Below are positions 58,487 to 64,000 of a stretch of 64,000 nucleotides of DNA, piece by piece. A model generated the notes under the pieces. The model ran no database searches. It was not told where the DNA came from and worked only from the letters and a program-made list of their open reading frames with translations. The position numbers were made by a program, and so were the translations under genes. Numbering within the stretch: the first letter of the stretch is position 1; each line of letters begins with the position of its first letter. This stretch comes from Trichomonas vaginalis G3 (Eukaryota > Parabasalia > Trichomonadida > Trichomonadidae): positions 806,001 through 870,000 of the forward strand of contig NC_067206.1 of the NCBI RefSeq assembly GCF_026262505.1, in the 5' to 3' direction.

Positions 58487-61400
58487 TCAATTAAAGTTAG
58501 AATCATCATTCCATTTCTTAAGAACGCCAGATATAGCGAATACAACATCACTTAATCCGCTTTTTGTATTATTTGAAGAGACTTCAAGAAATTCAGCACT
58601 TTCTTCCTGTTTTTCGGCTTCAATATGAGGGAAAGGTAATTCTGCACTGTTTTCCTCATCAGCGAGCTCAATCAGTGATTCATCATTATTATCATTACTA
58701 ACAGGTAAAGGAATCTCTGTTTTTGTCACTTTTTTGGTTTCAGATAAAAATGGAGTTGAAGGAGTTGACGAAACTTGTCTTTTCTGAGGTGGAGACTGAG
58801 GAATAGCGTTGTTGAAGATATCAGCAAACGCATTCTGAGGTATCTCTATTGTCGTGTGAAGTGAATTTTGAACCAAACCGTCGTCAGAATCAGAAATTTC
58901 AATTGGATTGTTTCTTGGCGAAATTCTCTGTACGGAAGACAAAATAATTGGCGGAGACTGGGATTTCGTCTTCTTCTCAGGCGTCCTCTGCTCCAATTGG
59001 TCAATCAATGACCGAACTGATTCAGGAGATGACTTTAATGGAGTTTTCAATGGTAAATAATCGTCATCGTCAGAATCAGAGACAATTTTCGGTTTTGGCG
59101 GTTTTCTTTTAGGTGTTGGCAATTTCCTTGTTTTCTTCTTCTGTGGGATATTCGTCTTTTGTGGTTCACTTGATGGTTCGACCGATATTTGGTCGAATAA
59201 CTCCAATTTGAGAGAATTTTTCGGTTTGAAATTTGACGGTTGAGGAATTTTTGATTTGTGAGGTGGTGGTAAACTGCTTCTTTTTGTTTGTTTCCTTGGA
59301 CTTATGTGTCTTGATGTAGCAATCAAAGGAGAAAACGTTTCTTCCTCTTCATTCATCTCAACAATTTCTTTTTCACTTTCATTTTCAATAAATTTCGAAC
59401 ATGTCTTTATCAAAGCATTCAATAACTGGTAAAGTAATGACTCACTGTTAGTCGCATTATTTATCTTGTCATTCGCAAAATTTAAACATGAAGTGATGTC
59501 ATTTTTGTCACTTTTTGTAATTTCTTCAAATTGTAACAAAAACGCAGTCCATAATTTTGCGTAAAAACATTCTGGAGTCACAGCTATACAATACGAGATC
59601 ATTCCATCATAAATAGACTCAAAAATGGACTTCCCTGGTAGTATATTTGCGATTTTGAAACAAATCGCGCCGATCAAACCGCTCAAACCGTCAACAGAAG
59701 TTATTTGTCTCTGTCTTCTATTTGCGAAGAAGCAGATTACAGAGAAAAGTCTTTCCAGTGCTTCATTAGCAAATTTACATTTAGAAACAATTTCAGAAAT
59801 TGTAAACAAAAGTGACTTAACGGTTATCCAATCAATTTCTTCTTCCAAAAAGAATTCCAAGAGTTCTGAAGCGGATAAATCGACTTTGACGTCTTTCTCT
59901 GTTTGCAGGAGTTTGATACATGTCTTGATCTGCTGTAATCTCTTCGTTTTGTCCATATTTGAAAATCCTTGGAATGAAAATTTTGAAAATTTTGTCGAAA
60001 TCAAAAAATATTTTGAAATTTTTTCTTTCTTTTCTGGAGAGAAATCCCTCACGAAACTTTCTCTCTCATTGTCACTAAGTAAATAACTGATTTGAGTTAA
60101 CAATGAACCTGCAATTTTCTCGATTTTGTTGTTTTCTATCAAATTACAACAAAATACGAACAAAGTCATCAGTAAATTGATGTCTTTCGATAGTAAGAAG
60201 GATAATTCACTTAATATTACTGTAATTGATGCTTCAGATATTGTTTTGTTGCTTAATAATTGGATATAAATTTCAGATAATAGTTTCTGTTTGATGTTAA
60301 CTCTGAATTTAAACAAAATATCATCTATTTCATCTGTTACTTCACTTAGTTTATCATAATTCAGTATCAAAATTGAGATCAAGTAATTTAGTTCTAATTC
60401 TGACAAATCAGCAGTGGTAAGTAGGTCATTTAGCAATTGTAAGATCAGTTGTACAAGTTTTGTTTGTCGTTCGTTGATTTTCATTGCTAAATATTTTATA
60501 AAAATATCAGATAAGAATTCTAGAGGTTCTCTATCTGTTTTCATGAGTGCTGTGATGTTCCCGATAGCGACAATCTGTTCCGCTAATATATTTGAAAATA
60601 AGCCTTTGAATATCGATGGAGGAAAAATTAATTGGCTGTCACTTTTTGTTTGTTCAGAAATTTTGGTAATTTTTGCTTTTTCTGGGAGATTTTGTTGGTT
60701 AAGAAGGTCTTGGAACTGTTGTAGTCTCTTTTCTTTCTTCTCTTTTGTTGATACTATTGTTATTTTTTCTGTTTTCTCTGTTTCATTATTTGATTTTTCT
60801 GATTTCGGAGAAACAACTTGTTTCATTGGTTCCTGTTTGACTGGTTCTGTTTTCTCTGCTGTTTTCTTCACTGGAGAGTTGTCTGCGCTTAATTGTAAGA
60901 GCTTTTTCTGAATTTGTGAAGAAGATTTTTCAAAATTTTGTTGGAAAACTTCAGGACATGAACTTTTAACTATCATAGCCGCATTTAATGCCTTAGTCCT
61001 TACATTTGGACTTTTATCATCGATAGATGAAAAAATTATTGGAGTAATCTTTGAATAATCCTGCGAATTGATGTCATTTGACATTCTCTCAACGTATTTT
61101 AATATCTCTAACCTCATTCCGGATGGAAAATTCTGAATATTTGTGATTAATTTTATGAAAACAGGAGTATTCTTGTAAATAACTGCTGTTTCTGTAGCTG
61201 TTTCTCTTAAACTCTGTCTCTGGTCTCCCCATGTCTCAATTACAGCTTCTGCGACGTAATTTGTAAATTTTGAAATTCCATTATCGGAAGATTCAGCCAA
61301 TTTCCGCATTACAGATAAAGAAAGAGCAACAATATTTTGATTTCCATTGGTTACAAGGAATTTTAATGATTTTAATATAGGTTCTAAGTCAAATGATTGA

Positions 61401-62791
61401 ATTTTGAAGTGGCAAGCCTCAATTGCGCTTTCTAATGACTGTAGAAAGTTTTTATGTTCGGCAAATTTGGTCGATGTCATAATTTTTTGGCATTGTTCCG
61501 ATGTAATTATGTCAGAAATTTTCATTGGCTGTTTTTCTTCTTCTTTTACAGTATTTGTTGATGGTTTATACGACTGAGCTCTTTGTCTGAAGTAATTACG
61601 GCTTGGAGAATGTATTTCCGGTGCATTTGACAGTTCATTTAAAAATTGTGATTTTAAAGCAGGAGAAAGCTTCTCATTTATGTTATAAATAGCATCACCG
61701 AACTTCTTATATAAATACTTTGATACTTGTAACGCGTTTTTCTTCACTTCCGAGTTAGAACTTGATAATGAATTTATTAACAGCGGAATATAAGCATCTA
61801 CATCGAGATCACCTGGTCCAAACGTTTCTAGTATCTTTAGTGACACATCCAGTGAAGAAGCGATCATCTTTTGGTTCCTTTTTGATGAAGATATTTCTAA
61901 TAATTGTAAAACCATGAAAGAAGGACATAAAGCTTCCGAAATCATCATGTCCAGTTCATAAATCGATTTTTTTAACTTGACGTCTGATGATTTTTCAATT
62001 AAATACGGCAGAATCATGAAAACTGTTGATTTTGAGATGTTTTCCGCTTTTGTGATGATGTGTCTTATGATATCGATCATCATTTGGTTGACGGTGAGGT
62101 TGGATTCCTTGAATCCAGGTAGAATTGACAATCCCAAAAAGAAAATTTCGGCGATATTATCTAGATCTTGTTCTGATTTTAAAATTTCTTGTATTTCGTT
62201 TAATCCTTTTATTCTTTGCTTGAAAAGGCGTGAGTTAAGTGATTTTGCGATGTCTTGGCCGATATAATTTATAAAATCTTCTTTTGTAAGGGAAGAAGGT
62301 GTAAATTCTGTATCAGATTCTGTGTCTTTGCGAGCTATTCGCTGTGGTAATGGTAAATCTAAAATAATCGGTACGATTTCTTCTTCTTTTTCGATTGGTT
62401 GAGCAAAAGCGTCTGAAGGAAGATTATCGAGATTGTATGATTTGTTTTCTGGTAGTAGTCTGATTGGAGAGCCCGATGGGAACTTTGAAGGACTCTGTGG
62501 TTGTTCTAAATCTGATTTTTTTGAAATGTATTTACTTGTGATGGCGTTGATGTTAGATTCAGTGCTGCTTTCTTGAGAATCGTAAACAGTAAACATTTGT
62601 TCGGTTTCGTTTTCAGGTAAAGGAGATATCGAAGTTCTTGTTGGAATAATACGCGAAATTTGAGATCTTTTTGGAGAATAACGAATACTTTGGAAAGGTG
62701 ATGATTGTTTACTGTCGTTATCGAAACTATTTTTAACTCTTGGCTTGATTGTTTTGAATTGAGTGTAATTATCGAAATTTTGTGAATTCAT
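58487..62791 (-). CDS. TOG/HEAT-repeat microtubule-associated protein (XMAP215/CLASP-like), 1434 aa
   Basis: The first ~180 residues are polar and disordered with SP motifs. A TOG-like HEAT block spans ~175-385 (KSLNSRLFKQRIKGLNEIQE is the typical opening), a second ~440-635 (WGDQRQSLRETATETAVIYK), and a third ~740-930. The C-terminal ~300 residues are basic and Ser/Pro-rich (KKKTRKLPTPKRKPPKPK). This is the layout of tubulin-polymerase/CLASP proteins on microtubule ends. The frame continues 46 codons upstream without an ATG, so the start is set at 62791 (MNSQNFDNYTQ). Confidence 0.72.
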   Translation of the reverse strand: MNSQNFDNYTQFKTIKPRVKNSFDNDSKQSSPFQSIRYSPKRSQISRIIPTRTSISPLPENETEQMFTVYDSQESSTESNINAITSKYISKKSDLEQPQSPSKFPSGSPIRLLPENKSYNLDNLPSDAFAQPIEKEEEIVPIILDLPLPQRIARKDTESDTEFTPSSLTKEDFINYIGQDIAKSLNSRLFKQRIKGLNEIQEILKSEQDLDNIAEIFFLGLSILPGFKESNLTVNQMMIDIIRHIITKAENISKSTVFMILPYLIEKSSDVKLKKSIYELDMMISEALCPSFMVLQLLEISSSKRNQKMIASSLDVSLKILETFGPGDLDVDAYIPLLINSLSSSNSEVKKNALQVSKYLYKKFGDAIYNINEKLSPALKSQFLNELSNAPEIHSPSRNYFRQRAQSYKPSTNTVKEEEKQPMKISDIITSEQCQKIMTSTKFAEHKNFLQSLESAIEACHFKIQSFDLEPILKSLKFLVTNGNQNIVALSLSVMRKLAESSDNGISKFTNYVAEAVIETWGDQRQSLRETATETAVIYKNTPVFIKLITNIQNFPSGMRLEILKYVERMSNDINSQDYSKITPIIFSSIDDKSPNVRTKALNAAMIVKSSCPEVFQQNFEKSSSQIQKKLLQLSADNSPVKKTAEKTEPVKQEPMKQVVSPKSEKSNNETEKTEKITIVSTKEKKEKRLQQFQDLLNQQNLPEKAKITKISEQTKSDSQLIFPPSIFKGLFSNILAEQIVAIGNITALMKTDREPLEFLSDIFIKYLAMKINERQTKLVQLILQLLNDLLTTADLSELELNYLISILILNYDKLSEVTDEIDDILFKFRVNIKQKLLSEIYIQLLSNKTISEASITVILSELSFLLSKDINLLMTLFVFCCNLIENNKIEKIAGSLLTQISYLLSDNERESFVRDFSPEKKEKISKYFLISTKFSKFSFQGFSNMDKTKRLQQIKTCIKLLQTEKDVKVDLSASELLEFFLEEEIDWITVKSLLFTISEIVSKCKFANEALERLFSVICFFANRRQRQITSVDGLSGLIGAICFKIANILPGKSIFESIYDGMISYCIAVTPECFYAKLWTAFLLQFEEITKSDKNDITSCLNFANDKINNATNSESLLYQLLNALIKTCSKFIENESEKEIVEMNEEEETFSPLIATSRHISPRKQTKRSSLPPPHKSKIPQPSNFKPKNSLKLELFDQISVEPSSEPQKTNIPQKKKTRKLPTPKRKPPKPKIVSDSDDDDYLPLKTPLKSSPESVRSLIDQLEQRTPEKKTKSQSPPIILSSVQRISPRNNPIEISDSDDGLVQNSLHTTIEIPQNAFADIFNNAIPQSPPQKRQVSSTPSTPFLSETKKVTKTEIPLPVSNDNNDESLIELADEENSAELPFPHIEAEKQEESAEFLEVSSNNTKSGLSDVVFAISGVLKKWNDDSNFN

Positions 62792-63554
62792 GTAATCATT
62801 TCGAAAACTAAGTGGTGAAGTGTTTGATAAACCGACTTGAGAATCAGGATAATTTGTCGAAATATTCAAATTTGATTCGGCACTCAAAGGATTATCGCTA
62901 AAATGTATAAAAGTCCCTTCAACATCCACAATTCTGGCTTCAGACTCATTTAATAGACCGCTGAAGTCAGAATGAAAGCTAGGGTTCCCTCGAAATTGCC
63001 GCGAAATTTTATTTTAAAAACCGCCAAAATCTCAAATATGAGTTTTCCAAGGTACATCAATAAGCAAATGAAGAATATGCATCTCGTTATAGTATTTTAA
63101 AACCGAATTGTGCAGACTAATTGCTCACTTTACCATGAGATATTGATCACAAACACATTCAAGTAATAGGAGCTTCCTTATGGTTTATAAGAGAATATCT
63201 GATATTCCATATGTAAAAGAGATATTGTTAAATAGTATAACGGAGATATTAAGCTTGTAAATTGTAGAATCAGAACAATCTTAGCACAATGGATATGTCA
63301 ATTAGAATGAAATACAAACATATTAGATTAAATTTAGTTATTATTGATGTGGAATTTAGTATAAATGCATTCTAATAAGAAGAATTGGGAAATATTAAAT
63401 TATTTTTGTGTTATATTATAATTTATGAAGATTGCTTTTAAAAATCAAGTTATTTGAACTAGAATAATTGAAATCGTAGTGTTTAAAACTTTAAAGACAA
63501 AAATTTAAAAATCATATAAAAATGATAATGAAAAATATTGATTTTGAAAGAAAC
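62792..63554. other. Intergenic DNA including the upstream open frame of the TOG gene
   Basis: From 62792 to about 62995 the TOG-gene frame stays open without an ATG, so part of this may be coding if a non-visible exon or start exists. The rest is AT-rich and empty. A GCCGCGAAATTTTATTTTAA phrase lies near 62997. Confidence 0.5.
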
Positions 63555-64000
63555 TCAAAGAGAAATTTCTTCAGAAGCAAGAATACTCTTAACTGATTCA
63601 AGGCAAACTGATGCAGCCATTTCGCAACTCTTGAAATTGAATCCAAGTTCATTGAAAACAAATTTCCAATCGTAATGTGTGTCTCCAAGAACGAATTGAC
63701 TGTATCTACCTGCGAAATCTTCGTCTTGTGTGCCAGCACGACCCCAATCTCTCATTCTAAGAACTGCGTTGTAAATTTCCTTTGATTTGAAGATAACTAC
63801 GCAGCAGCAGTTAGTAAGAGTGAAAATTTCAACATCAACAGCATCTAATGGGTCCATAAGATAATTTTCTTGGTGACGAATTAAAATTGGAGCGATTTTT
63901 TCGATATTAGTAGATTTCTTGCCTTCAACAATTTGAGCTTTTGGCTTTTCGGAGCCATTTTGTGTTGTAACCGCACCTAAAAATTTGATTACGCCTTCAA
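63555..64000 (-). CDS. DegT/DnrJ/EryC1-type aminotransferase, partial, C-terminally short
   Basis: The frame is open to the right edge, so the start is off-window. The stretch AVLRMRDWGRAGTQDEDFAG, then DTHYDWKFVFNELGFNFKSCEMAA, matches the RDWGR...YDHKY...GYNLK...DMQAA part of the DegT family, PLP-dependent enzymes that add an amino group to nucleotide sugars. In the family ~120-150 residues normally follow, but here the stop comes about 20 residues later. So the visible 3' part looks truncated, or this is a divergent short member. The upstream visible part does not obviously match the PLP-lysine region. Confidence 0.55.
   Translation of the reverse strand, partial: EGVIKFLGAVTTQNGSEKPKAQIVEGKKSTNIEKIAPILIRHQENYLMDPLDAVDVEIFTLTNCCCVVIFKSKEIYNAVLRMRDWGRAGTQDEDFAGRYSQFVLGDTHYDWKFVFNELGFNFKSCEMAASVCLESVKSILASEEISL

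Overview
The window looks like nuclear DNA of a parabasalid (trichomonad) protist such as Trichomonas or Tritrichomonas. This is inferred from AT-rich sequence, long intronless host genes, short 5' leaders with TCA(C/T)TT-type initiators, expanded ankyrin and Myb families, and a large Polinton. I cannot fix the species from the sequence alone.

Positions 1-25967 are the right-hand part of a Polinton/Maverick whose left end is off-window. It carries a coiled-coil/structural region, a major capsid region, a candidate minor capsid protein, an SF3-type helicase, a packaging ATPase, a KilA-N + GIY-YIG protein, an HNH protein, a protein-primed-type DNA polymerase B, a retroviral-type integrase, two small glycine-rich amphipathic proteins, a phage-tail-fibre-like protein and a Dam-like adenine methyltransferase next to the right terminus. 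It is a broken copy with roughly ten breaks in the visible part, plus one DNA-transposon insertion (about 1133-3837).

Positions 25968-64000 are host chromosome. Genes include a Vps8-like vacuolar sorting protein, an ABCD-type half transporter, an ankyrin protein, ARM/HEAT proteins, a polyQ zinc-motif protein, a GRIP golgin, a TBC Rab-GAP, a TOG-like microtubule protein and the end of a DegT-like aminotransferase. Several concern vesicle traffic or microtubules, but they do not form an operon-like unit.

Between the host genes sits a nested set of DNA transposons with readable boundaries. A 4-kb element (31722-35703, 6-bp target duplication ACAAAT) encodes an IS3/IS481-like DDE transposase and carries an array of DNA hairpins. 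A second element (33857-35333, 7-bp duplication CTCACCA) has landed inside that transposase gene. Two further elements without recognisable coding genes (35830-36884 and 42873-43900) also have 7-bp duplications, and one shares terminal sequence with the nested element.

The most unusual structure is the hairpin array. Two unlinked arrays (1435-3180 in the Polinton insertion, 32128-32590 in the host transposon) are built of ~250-bp units, each a chain of four ~60-bp palindromes. Their stems differ by paired, compensating changes, as if pairing rather than sequence were preserved.
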